In this document: positions 36,401 to 46,270 of the stretch, in pieces
How the letters are laid out: each line of letters opens with the position of its first letter
Position numbering within the stretch: position 1 is the stretch's first letter
Source: Dermatophagoides farinae
Taxonomy: Eukaryota; Arthropoda; Arachnida; Sarcoptiformes; Pyroglyphidae
Assembly: GCF_024713945.1 (NCBI RefSeq)
Contig: NC_134678.1
Span: 1,426,001-1,490,000, forward strand
Reading direction: 5' to 3'
DNA length: 64,000 bases
The notes under the pieces: generated by a model
Databases searched by the model: none
What the model was told of the DNA's origin: nothing
The model's input: the letters and a program-made list of their open reading frames with translations, nothing else
Translations under genes and position numbers: made by a program

Positions 36401-36966
36401 TTTATTATTTGTTGTTATAAATCTAATCAACTTTTCTAATTATAGATGTTGACGACATTAAATTTGTGGTTAACTTTGATTATCCTAGCTGCAGTGAAGA
36501 TTATGTACATCGTATTGGACGTACCGGGCGTCGTGATCGTAAAGGAACGGCATATACATTTTTTACATTAAACAATGCCAAACAGGCCAATGATTTGATT
36601 GATGTTTTAAAGGAAGCAAAACAAGACGTACCAGCTAAATTGTTTGAATTTGCTAGTCAATCACATCGATTTGGAAAAAATGTACGAAAACGTTTTGGAA
36701 GTGGATTTTATGGTTCATCATCATTCGGAAATTCACCACGTTTTGGTAATGGTGGCCGTTTCAATGGTTTCAGTAATGGATATTCCAATGGTTATGCTAA
36801 TGGAGGAGGAGGTGGAGCAGGTAGTGGAATGAAACGAAAATTTGATGATTATTCATCACAATCAACAAATAATCGTTTTGCTGGTGGTAAAAGACCAAAT
36901 TATGGTAATGGTACACATTCATCATCGAATAGTGGTCATACAGATCGATTCAATAGTTATGCTTAA
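33409..36966 (+). CDS. DDX5/DBP2-type DEAD-box RNA helicase
   Basis: ATP-dependent RNA helicase of the p68 (DDX5)/DDX17/DBP2 group, a nuclear protein acting in transcription, splicing and RNP remodelling. Six exons in phase: 33409-33446, 33513-33736, 33803-34563, 34631-34892, 35123-35182 and 36446-36966, giving 621 residues. Order: Gly/Asn/Arg-rich N-terminus; Q motif ([14 protein letters not shown]); motif I AQTGSGKT; Ia PTRELAQQ; motif II DEAD; motif III SAT; motif [15 protein letters not shown]; motif [11 protein letters not shown]; motif [10 protein letters not shown]; then a C-terminal Gly/Asn/Phe/Ser-rich tail ([17 protein letters not shown] and others) typical of DDX5-like proteins. 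The last intron (35183-36445), inside motif V, is far longer than the others. Confidence 0.95.
35183..36445 (+). other. Oversized intron in motif V of the DDX5-type helicase
   Basis: A 1263-bp GT-AG intron (donor GTAAGT at 35183, acceptor TTATAG ending 36445) splitting AARGL-D. The gene's other introns are 66, 66, 67 and 230 bp. The segment 35330-36310 has few simple repeats and higher complexity than typical intergenic DNA here. I found no helicase-type coding exon in it, and no clear snoRNA boxes by eye. Confidence 0.7.
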
Positions 36967-37556
36967 AAAATTGGAAAAAAAAATATTATCATCGCCCCCA
37001 TACATTAATCACACATTGACCAATTGTTATCATAACTAGTATTATATAACCAATTTTTATTCAAAAAAAAAAAAAAAAAAAATTCACTACACATACACAC
37101 ACTTCATTACACAAACATCTCAAACAAATATCAATTTAAATAGGTATTATCTAATCAAACATACATTTTCTAATGATGTAATTGTGATGATCCTATATCT
37201 AGCTTTACTTTAAAAAAAAATAATTTTCCAAACAAAGAAAAAAAACAAACAAATGATTTATTGAAATATGAAATAATTGAATAAAAAAAAATAGAGAAAA
37301 AAAAATCCAATTCAAAGTACTGTCGATATAGTCAGTAATACAACGTATCATCATCATCATCATCGATGTGAATTTATAATCGCCTGCGTCGTTGTTGATC
37401 AGCGGTCATATATATTGATTATTTTTGGATCAATATCTTGTTGTGGTGTTGACAAAATTGTGTTGTTTTTGAGTTTGTGCGTTGAATGTGAAACATCTTT
37501 TTCTTTAGTGATTGATAATAAAATATAAAAATAAATATAGCCACCACTCAATATAA
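36967..37556. other. Helicase 3' UTR and PCBD promoter region
   Basis: 590 bp between two genes on the same strand. It has an A20 run ending at 37082 and a (CAT)n tract at 37348-37364. No coding sequence. Confidence 0.5.
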
Positions 37557-38084
37557 ATGCTTGCTACAACACTTGCTCGACAGGATTTTTTCTCCTGTTT
37601 TTCATTGGTGGCGAAGCAAATTACGCACAACATTAAACGTGAATTTTGTGGAAGCAAAAATTCCATCAATTGTTATAATAAATTATTATTGAATTCACCA
37701 CCCACATCATCATCATTGATTAATAAATCGATAATTTTATCATCATTTTCGAATAAAGCTGTTTCTGGATCCAAAATGTCGACCAAATTAAATGATGACC
37801 AACGTAAAGAATTGTTGCAACCATTATTGGACAAAGAATGGACAATGGATAAATCAGGACGTGATGCTATAAACAAGGAATTTAAATTCAAAGATTTTAA
37901 TCAAGCATTCAGTTTCATGACACAGGTTGCATTGAAAGCGGAAAAAATGAATCACCATCCGGAATGGTTTAATTGTTATAATCGTGTCAACATTTTACTT
38001 TCATCACACGATGTTAATGGTCTTAGTGAACGTGATATTCGTATGGCCAAACAGATTGAAATTTATTTCGAACGATTCAAATAA
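37557..38084 (+). CDS. PCBD: Pterin-4a-carbinolamine dehydratase (PCBD/DCoH)
   Basis: Dehydrates 4a-hydroxy-tetrahydrobiopterin in the recycling of the cofactor used by aromatic amino-acid hydroxylases; animal homologues also act as HNF1 dimerisation cofactors. Single exon, 175 residues from the first Met. The catalytic core starts near residue 74 ([18 protein letters not shown]) and includes [29 protein letters not shown] and the signature [20 protein letters not shown] followed by [14 protein letters not shown]. The 73-residue N-terminal extension is Arg/Lys/Ser/Asn-rich with no acidic residue before Asp9 or Glu29, which suggests a mitochondrial presequence. The internal Met at 37776 would give the usual cytosolic/nuclear size of about 100 residues. 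The gene ends 4 bp from the convergent gene at 38089. Confidence 0.93.
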   Translation: MLATTLARQDFFSCFSLVAKQITHNIKREFCGSKNSINCYNKLLLNSPPTSSSLINKSIILSSFSNKAVSGSKMSTKLNDDQRKELLQPLLDKEWTMDKSGRDAINKEFKFKDFNQAFSFMTQVALKAEKMNHHPEWFNCYNRVNILLSSHDVNGLSERDIRMAKQIEIYFERFK

Positions 38085-38088
38085 TCTT

Positions 38089-39104
38089 CTAATGGTCAAT
38101 CTGTTGACTGGTCACAGTAAATTTGTTTGCCATTGAGAGCTTTTTGGATTTTTTCCGTCGAATTTTCATAACAGAATTCTGTCCCTTATTACTATTATCA
38201 TGTTCAACAAAATTTTGTTTATTTTTTTTCTTATTCCTAGCTTTTGTTTTATTGTCATTTGATTGTAGTTGTGTTAATGATGATTGATAAAGTTTTCTAT
38301 CCATTTGAACTGTCCGAAAGGAAAAAGAAAAAAAAACATAATTATACTGAAAATAAAAATTAATCATTTGAATCAAACAAACCTCCAAGATCATCATTTT
38401 TTGTTTCTTCTCTTTTGTCTGAATCGATAGCTGATTTTGTAGCCGGCATTGGTGTAACATTCATTTTCTTCAATAATTTTTTCAATTTATCATTTTTATT
38501 GTCATCATTAAAATGGCCATAAATATCATATGTGTAGACCATAAATGCTTTAATAAAAATGCTGAAAAAAAACAAACAAACAAAATTAATCCAAGATTAT
38601 CGAATGGTTTATAGGTTTAACAATACCATACTCTTGAAGCTAATGCATTGATTATAAGAAAATGATTGACCAATTGACCTAATTCAATCCATATTTTGGA
38701 AAGTCTACGAATTGATTGTTATTAAAAAAAACAGAAAATGCTTGAGTAAATTTGATTTCAAACCTGAAAACTTTCATGGATACAATGCAAATTTTGTATA
38801 AACAAAAACCAAATTGTTCAATTTTGTCCACCACATTATCGGAATGTTTAACATGAACGTTATTTTGATCAGTACATTCAATGGGAAAATGTTTGATCTG
38901 CTCGCTAAATTTGTCAATCAATCGAACGAGTTGTGTGATTGAACGTGAATAAATAGAATTTCGTAAACGAATACTGATTTTTGGTGACATTCGTTTCAAT
39001 AATTCACATTCTGCTTGAAAACATCGATCATTCATTAAACGATGAAGAGAATTTAATGATTTTTCATATTGAATTATTGCTTGTTTATTATTGATCACAG
39101 ACAT
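38089..39104 (-). CDS. NEPRO-like (nucleolus and neural progenitor) protein
   Basis: Four exons, 38764-39104, 38627-38704, 38383-38561 and 38089-38309, whose phases (2, 2, 1) close exactly, giving 272 residues. The N-terminal part is helical (QAIIQYEKSLNSLHRLMNDR, CELLKRMSPKISIRLRNSIY, ITQLVRLIDKF). The segment across exons 1-3, with a kinase-free FGFCLYKICIVSMKVFRLSK, WIELGQLVNHFLIINALASR and IFIKAFMVYTYDIYGHF, resembles the NEPRO domain of vertebrate NEPRO, where LVSRLWVLYKG is conserved. The C-terminus is a Lys/Arg-rich tail (RNKKKNKQN, MKIRRKKSKK) that would suit nucleolar localisation. NEPRO and related proteins are linked to RNase MRP/rRNA processing (from memory). Assignment is by short motifs only and could be wrong; the exon structure is more secure than the name. 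Confidence 0.6.
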
Positions 39105-39253
39105 TTTTAAATTTTTTTTATTGATTTATTTTTTAAAATAAATATTTTGAAAAATTGTTGGCATTTTCACATGTCCAATTTATGACCATTCATAAAAGCT
39201 GTATCAAGCGGAAATTATTTAATTTTCTTCTTAATAAAATTTTTTTTTTTTAA

Positions 39254-41205
39254 TCAATCTAAATATTTATATTCATGTTCAGATGATTCTTGAAAATATT
39301 TTCCAATCACAGGTATTTTCTGATGAAAACGAACGCCCAACACGGTTAAAAAACATGCATTCTGTAAAAATAATAAACAAAAAATTCCAAATCATGTTGA
39401 TTTGTTTATTGATGAATGAATGATTGTTTCACTTTATACTACTTACCAGATAAAGAATGAATATCAAATAGAATGAGCCAAATAAAATCGATACTGGTAC
39501 TGTAATGTATGAATAATGTCCAGATTTATCAACAATCAATTGTATAGCGAAATAAATATTGACAACAATAACAACAATCGATAATGTTGTTGCAATAATA
39601 AGATTGAATAAATTATTCACAAATTTTCCCATTACCATTATGGATGATGAAAATGTTAATGTTGGAAGTATAGCGAATGGTAATTGTATGACCATCAATG
39701 CATTAAGATAATCATTCATTCCGGTTAAACTTTGTACATTGGAAAATATTGTTACTAAAAATGTTGGTGCAATAGCTATACTACGAGTAAGTAATACTCG
39801 TTTCCAACGTGGCCATTTAAGATTAAGAAAACCTTCCATTGCAAATTGTCCAGCATATGTTCCGGTCATTGTTGATGATTGTCCAGCAGCCAATATACCA
39901 ATTGCCCATATATAGTATGGTAATTCACCAAATTGACATCCAAGAAATATACCAGCCTGATAAAGATCGGCAACAAATGTTCGATTATCATTGGATAATA
40001 CATTCATATCGATAAATCTTTTGGATTTTTGTCGTTCACAAACTTCATAAACATCGTGATTTGTTTTTCCATAAAGTCCTTTAGCGAAAACAGAAATGAC
40101 AGCCATATTGATCAATAATGAAATAAACAGTACAATGGCCGATTCGATTGCAATATAACGATTTGCATCTTTTGTTTCCAGTCGTTTCCGATTGTTTACT
40201 TTCCTAGATTTAACCAATGCTGAATGTAGATAAAGATTGTGTGGCTGTATTATGGCACCAACAATTCCTACAGCCTGTAATAATGCATCCTTACTACAAC
40301 CTTTACAATATGGTAATGCTGAACCCGTTGCTATGCCTCCAATATCCGGTCGTACGACGAAAAATTCATATCCAAAAGTAACTATGAAGAAGAAGAAAAA
40401 AAATGTGATCATTATTTATAAAATTTAATTCAATTACCAGCCATGATTGTAATCAAAAATCCAAAAAATGCTTCCAATTTTCGTACACCAAATTTATCCA
40501 GAAATAAAAATGAAAATGTATCAAGAATTGTGATAAGAACACCAGCCCACAATGGTAACAATCGATTAGTGAGCATATAAAGTGCTAATGCTGTACCGAT
40601 AACTTCTTGCATATCCGATCCAATAATAGCGATTTCAGTCATTATCCATAGTAATAATCTTGGTAGTTTATGATAACGTGAATAACATAATTCAGCCAAA
40701 TGTTTTCCAGTTACAACACCAATTCTAGCCGATAATATCTGTATCAATAGTCCTAGTATTGTTGACCAAAGTAGTATCCAAAGTAATTTATAGCCAGCAA
40801 TAACACCACATTGCATGTCCGATTCAATATTACCCGGATCAAGATAGGCTATCGACATTAAAAGACCAGGTCCAATGAATGACCATAATCGTTTCCATTT
40901 AAATGAATACTAATATAATCATCATGATATCAAAATAAGGAATTTATGTTTTCAGAATCAGATCAACTTACATCATTATCCACACATTCAGGTATGTTCA
41001 CTTCGGATTGAAAATATGTATCCAATTCTTCGGGACCATTTTTGATGATTTCCACACAATCATTATTCGTCGCATTTGTTTCCGATGATACTACTGTATT
41101 GTTTGTTTGTGTTTGTAATCAGATTTTTTTTTAAAAAAAAACGAAACAAAACAAAAATGATTAATTGTGAAAATAACAACGGCCAATTCACAAACTTTGT
41201 TTCAT
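39254..41205 (-). CDS. NRAMP-family divalent metal transporter, copy A (TM6 Gln variant)
   Basis: SLC11/NRAMP membrane transporter, normally a proton-coupled Fe2+/Mn2+ importer. Exons: 41196-41205 (10 nt, tentative), 40972-41093, 40438-40909, 39447-40381 and 39254-39361, in phase, 548 residues with about 11-12 membrane segments. TM1 has the metal-binding [10 protein letters not shown]. The TM6 signature reads [19 protein letters not shown]: Gln replaces the metal-coordinating Met of the canonical MPHN. The rest matches family blocks ([57 protein letters not shown]). The last three coding exons have exactly the same lengths (472, 935, 108) as in the neighbouring copy B, proof of tandem duplication. 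The reading frame is intact, so the Gln change is in an apparently functional gene. The N-terminal micro-exon is the least certain part. Confidence 0.88.
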
Positions 41206-41951
41206 CTTCTCATCAACTATATCGCCAAACAACGATGATGATGTTCGATTCAATTGGTTGACGAAAAAAAACATCAGTGTGATAATTTTAAAAAAAAATC
41301 TACCCCTTTAAATATCAAATTATTTTTAATTTCATATATGTCAACAAACAGCTAAGAGGTAGTATAGAGATGGGCACAGAGTAAGATGGGCACAAAACTA
41401 CCAATTATTTATATTGATCCTTGTTTTTTTCTTTTAATTTTTTGATTTTGACATTTTTCTTATCTCAATTTTCTTTTGTTGTTGTTGTTTTATAAACAAT
41501 CAATCAATCAATTAATTATGATCAACATTCTATATGGATTCTATTCCCAGATCAACAATTAAATCGTCATCATCATCATCATCATCACTCGGTTATCAGT
41601 CATAGAATATAACGATATTTTGTCAGTTTATTACTCCGGGTTTTTATTGTTTAAATAAAACGGATTTTCATTTTTCAAAAAAAAAAAATCAATCAATTTT
41701 TATTATTTCGTACATCACAATTTATTGTTTTAGAATTAAGACGAAAAAAGAATCAATTTCATATCTGGATTTTTGTTTTTTTTTCCATCACATGTTTAAT
41801 AATTAGATTTGAAAAAAAAAATTTATTTTTGATAAACACATACAATGACAAATGATCTAAAATTTCTAATTTTGAGATCTTTATAGCATCAAATAGATAT
41901 TTTGTTTGTTTGTCTGTTTTTTTAATTAGAAATTTTTTCCAATCACTATCA
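41206..41951. other. Spacer between the two NRAMP genes
   Basis: About 750 bp without coding signals, presumably the 3' UTR of copy B and the promoter/5' UTR of copy A. A near-duplicate pair GATGGGCACAGA/GATGGGCACAAA occurs at 41369-41395, and a (CAT)n tract at 41568-41588. Confidence 0.4.
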
Positions 41952-44079
41952 TTAATCAATGTATTTATATTCATATTTTTCAGGTTCATTAAAATATCGA
42001 CCAATTATCGGTATTCGTTCATGGAAACGTACACCAAGTACGCTTAGGAAGCAGCCAATCTATTTCAATATTTATGGAGCGAAATTTTAAAAATTTCAAT
42101 CAAAACGAAAATCAAATAATATAAATTACCAGATAAATGATGAATGAAATATATAAAATGCCCAAAATGATCGTTATTGGATAAAGAATTGGTCCATTTT
42201 GTTTCGTTGAATTATCGATGGTAAGCTGTATGGTTGAATAGATATTAATGGCAATCACAACGAATGATAATAATGTGGCAACGATTAGATTGAATAAATT
42301 ATTAACAAATTTTCCCATCACTAATTTTGACGATGAAAATGTCAACGTTGGAAGTACAGCGAATGGTAATTGTATGACCATCAATGCATTCAGATAATCA
42401 TTCATTCCGGTCAATTCTTTTATATCGGAAAATATTGTTACAGCTAATGTTGGTGCGATTGCAATGCTACGTGTCAACAATGTACGTTTCCATCGTGGCC
42501 ATTGAAGATTAAGAAAACCTTCCATTGCAAATTGTCCAGAATATGTTCCGGTCATTGTTGATGATTGTCCTGCGGCCAATATACCAACTGCCCATATGTA
42601 GAATGGTAAAGCACCGAATTGACAGCCAAGAAATATACCAGCCTGATAAAGATCAGCCTCAAATGTTTTGTTATCATTTTCCAATATATCCATGTTAACA
42701 AATTTATCACTACGATTTGAACATAATTTCCATATATCGGCATTTGTTTTTCCAGATAATCCATGTGCAAACACTGATGTTACAGCCAAATTGATAAGAA
42801 ATGAAACAAACAATGCAATACTTGATTCAATCAATATATAACGATTTGCGTCTTTTGCTTCCAATCGTTTCCGATTATCAACATTTCGTGATTTAACCAA
42901 TGCTGAATGTAGATAAAGATTATGTGGCATAATAATGGCACCAACAATACCAACAGCTTGTAATAGCACATCTTTATCGCAATCTTTACAATATGGAAGT
43001 GCCATTCCTAAACCAATTTTTCCAGCATCCGGTTTTGCACGAACAAATTCATAGCCAAATGTCACTGACGGTCATCATTAATTGATTTAATAATTGAACC
43101 AAATGAAAAACAAAAAAAAAAAAAAACAAAATTTACATACTTGCCATAATTGCAATAAGGAAAGCAAAAAAAGTTTCCAATTTTCGAAGACCATATTTAT
43201 CTAGAAATAAAAATGTAACCGTATCAAGAATGGTAAGCAAAACACCTGCCCATAATGGTAACCATCTATTGGTGAGCATATAAAGTGCTAATGCTGTACC
43301 GATAACTTCTTGCATATCTGATCCAATAATAGCGATTTCAGTCATTATCCACAGCAATAATCTTGGCATTTTATGATAACGTGAATAACATAATTCAGCC
43401 AAATGTTTTCCGGTTACAACACCCATACGTGCCGATAATATTTGCATCAATAATCCAAGAATAGTTGAATAAAGTAATACCCAAAGTAAACGATAATTAG
43501 CAATGACACCTGTTTGCATATCGGATTCAATATTTCCAGGATCTAGATATGCAATAGACATCAGGAAACCAGGTCCGGTAAATGCCCATAATTTTCGCCA
43601 ACTAAATGAATACTTGATACAAATGGTAATTTGTTGAAATCTTGAATTATTCTTTTTTTTTCTACTAATAGAATAGACTATATATACTATAGACTTACAT
43701 CTCCAAATTGATCATGTGGAATGTTTACTTTATTATTAAAATAAGTATTCAATTCCATTTCTTCATTCTGTATGGCTGCATCACTGATCGAATATCTTGA
43801 TTCTTGATAAGAAACAAATGATAGAAAAAAAACGTTAACATTTAAAATAAATAAACTTTCTAAATAGAATTTTTTTTTATCAACTTTTTGTCATGATGAA
43901 TCAATGATGTGTATTGTAGATTATCGATTGGAAAAAAACTGGCAAAAAAAATTACAATTGATTGATGATGGATCAAAAAAACAATTGTTCATTACGTTGT
44001 CATATCCAAATGATGAATGAGGATTGTTTTTTGATCTTGGATTAATTGTTATTGATTACCTTGATGATGATTGCATCAT
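41952..44079 (-). CDS. NRAMP-family divalent metal transporter, copy B (canonical)
   Basis: Tandem paralogue of the gene at 39254. Exons: 44060-44079, 43699-43795, 43141-43612, 42130-43064 and 41952-42059, in phase, 543 residues. The motifs are canonical: [10 protein letters not shown] in TM1 and [19 protein letters not shown] in TM6 with the metal-binding Met and both His. This makes it the likely orthologue of DMT1/Malvolio-type iron/manganese transporters in endosomal or plasma membranes. The extracellular loop between TM7 and TM8 carries sequon NKT, and the cytosolic C-terminus ends EKYEYKYID. Introns sit at the same codons as in copy A. The N-terminus ([20 protein letters not shown]) is short and variable, as in the family. 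Copies A and B are about 750 bp apart. Confidence 0.93.
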
Positions 44080-46260
44080 TGATATGGTTACCATTATCAC
44101 CAAAAAAAAAAAAAAAATTTAATTTTAATTGCCAAGAAAAAGTTATTAAATCAAGTATCAATTATAATAGATAAAATGGCCATCAAAACCAATATGAACC
44201 TGAATTCCGTCACGTTTTCTATTTTTATTTTTATTTATCTCAAATTAATTTATCAAATTTGATTGATTGATTAATACCATAAATAAGTGATAATTTGATT
44301 TTCATTATCATCATCATCATCAATTTGGGTCTTTTTTTGTTCTCCATCATAATTCTTCCGTAACAAATATGAATGTACTATCGATTGTAATTTTCGAATC
44401 GATTAACAAAAAAATTCAGGAACGTAAAAAAAAATCCCAGAACATTCTTCACCACCCCAACCCCTGAGGATTGAATCAAAAAAAAAAAAAAAAAAAAAAC
44501 ATTTCGATTCGGAAACAGACGAATAAAAACAAATAACGACAAATATCAATATATTATCAAATTATCATTTCTGATTCAATATGATAAAATGATTGTCCAT
44601 TTTTTTTGTTTTGTTTTGTTTGTCTAAAATTTTCAAATTTAGTCCATTTAGTTATCTGTTCAATCGACCATTTAGTTTTTCCTTCTCTCTCTCTCTCCTT
44701 CCCAATATATATTTGTTTGTCAATGACCTCGACTATATTGTCATTTCCTGTCTGTTTGTGTTCACATAGCAGTGTGTGGTTGCTATAGCTGGTGGTGTTT
44801 TAAAATAGAAAAAAAAAATCCATAAAAATGAAAAAATCCTTTTTTTGCTTTGATGAGAACTTTGATCTTTCGTACTATCATCATTATCGTCATCGTCATC
44901 TGTATGTTTTTGTTTGAAATGTTTCCTCAAAATGAAATTTGATTTGAAAATTTTCAAAAAAAAAAAAAAATTGAAATTTTTTCTTCTCTTGTTGTTTGTT
45001 CACATAATCATCACAAAATTGAACAGAAAAAAAAACAACAACAAAAAAAACTTGCCACACACACACACACACAACGACCCTATCAACAATTATTATTATC
45101 ATCATCATCATCATCATAATTATTATTAGTCACATTTATTTTTTACCAAATCTGATTCGAGTTCATCATCATCATCATCATCATCATTGTAGTCGTCGTT
45201 ACTGTTGTCGATATATTTGATTAATGATATTCTACTACTGCGCTACCAATGTGTTACAATAAATGATTACAAATGACTATCTAGTCTAGTAAAATAAAAA
45301 AATAAATAATCTTCTTATTATAATCATCATCATCATTATTTGTCGATAATAACCATTTTCAAATGAGAAATGTGAAAAGAATTCTTAAATAACAAGAGAC
45401 TGAATCCAAAACATACACATACACACACACAAACAACACACATGTGATTACAATGTGTTTATCACGTAGATCATATTTTTTTTTGTTTTTGTTTTGTTCT
45501 AATCTAGTTCATTGATGATGATAATGATGATGATTGTTTTATTCGGCTGACCTCGATAACCACCGATATATTGTGTCCTCATTTTTTTTTTTTTTTTTTG
45601 ATTTTAAATATTAAAATATATTCAAAAACATTAATACTCTATATATTTATATTTATATATTGAACATCATCTTCGTTCGATTGGTTTGTTGGTTAGTATT
45701 GTCAACAGTCCAACAGATTATTTTTCGATTCATCATTTTGTTTAAGAATGTGTTTGTTTCGTGTTTTTTTTTTGTTCTAAAAACAACAACGACAAATAAT
45801 AACAAATAATGATCATGCGTCATGTTGAAATTCTTTAACTTCTTTTATCATTTTCAATGTTTCAAAGTTTTTTCAAGTTTCAATAAGTAATCATCATTTA
45901 TTTTAGTTTTCGTTGTTGTGTCCATAATATTGTCACCATTCATTGTTGTGTGTGTCTTATTTTCATGCGCCTTATCTCTGCATTCTCTGTGTGTCTCTGG
46001 TTTTTATCATCATCATCATCATCATATATTTAAATTAATAATAATCCAGCAAAATTTTTAATTCCCGAAAAAAAAACAAACTTTCAAACAATGATGATTG
46101 TAATATAAAAATAAAAATAAGAAGAGCTTATAAATATAAAAAAAAATCAAACAAACTTCGATTTTTGACAAAAAAGAAGAAGAAGAAACGACAATGTTTA
46201 TTGAATTTTGTGATTCATCTCATTATACATTTGAATTTGGTTTTTGAAAATTCATTTTAG
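44080..46260. other. Intergenic region between NRAMP B and the guanylate cyclase
   Basis: About 2.2 kb without coding sequence. Divergent promoters are expected for NRAMP copy B (-) and the cyclase (+). An acceptor TTTTAG at 46255-46260, 10 bp before the cyclase start codon, implies a 5' UTR intron whose upstream exon I could not locate. Repeats: (CA)n at 45058-45074, (CAT)n at 45098-45117 and 45163-45186. Confidence 0.45.
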
Positions 46261-46270
46261 ATATAACAAA

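Noticed and set aside
41076-41261. Plus-strand frame between the NRAMP exons
   Set aside because: It overlaps the coding exon of NRAMP copy A on the other strand and is A/T-run rich, without motifs.
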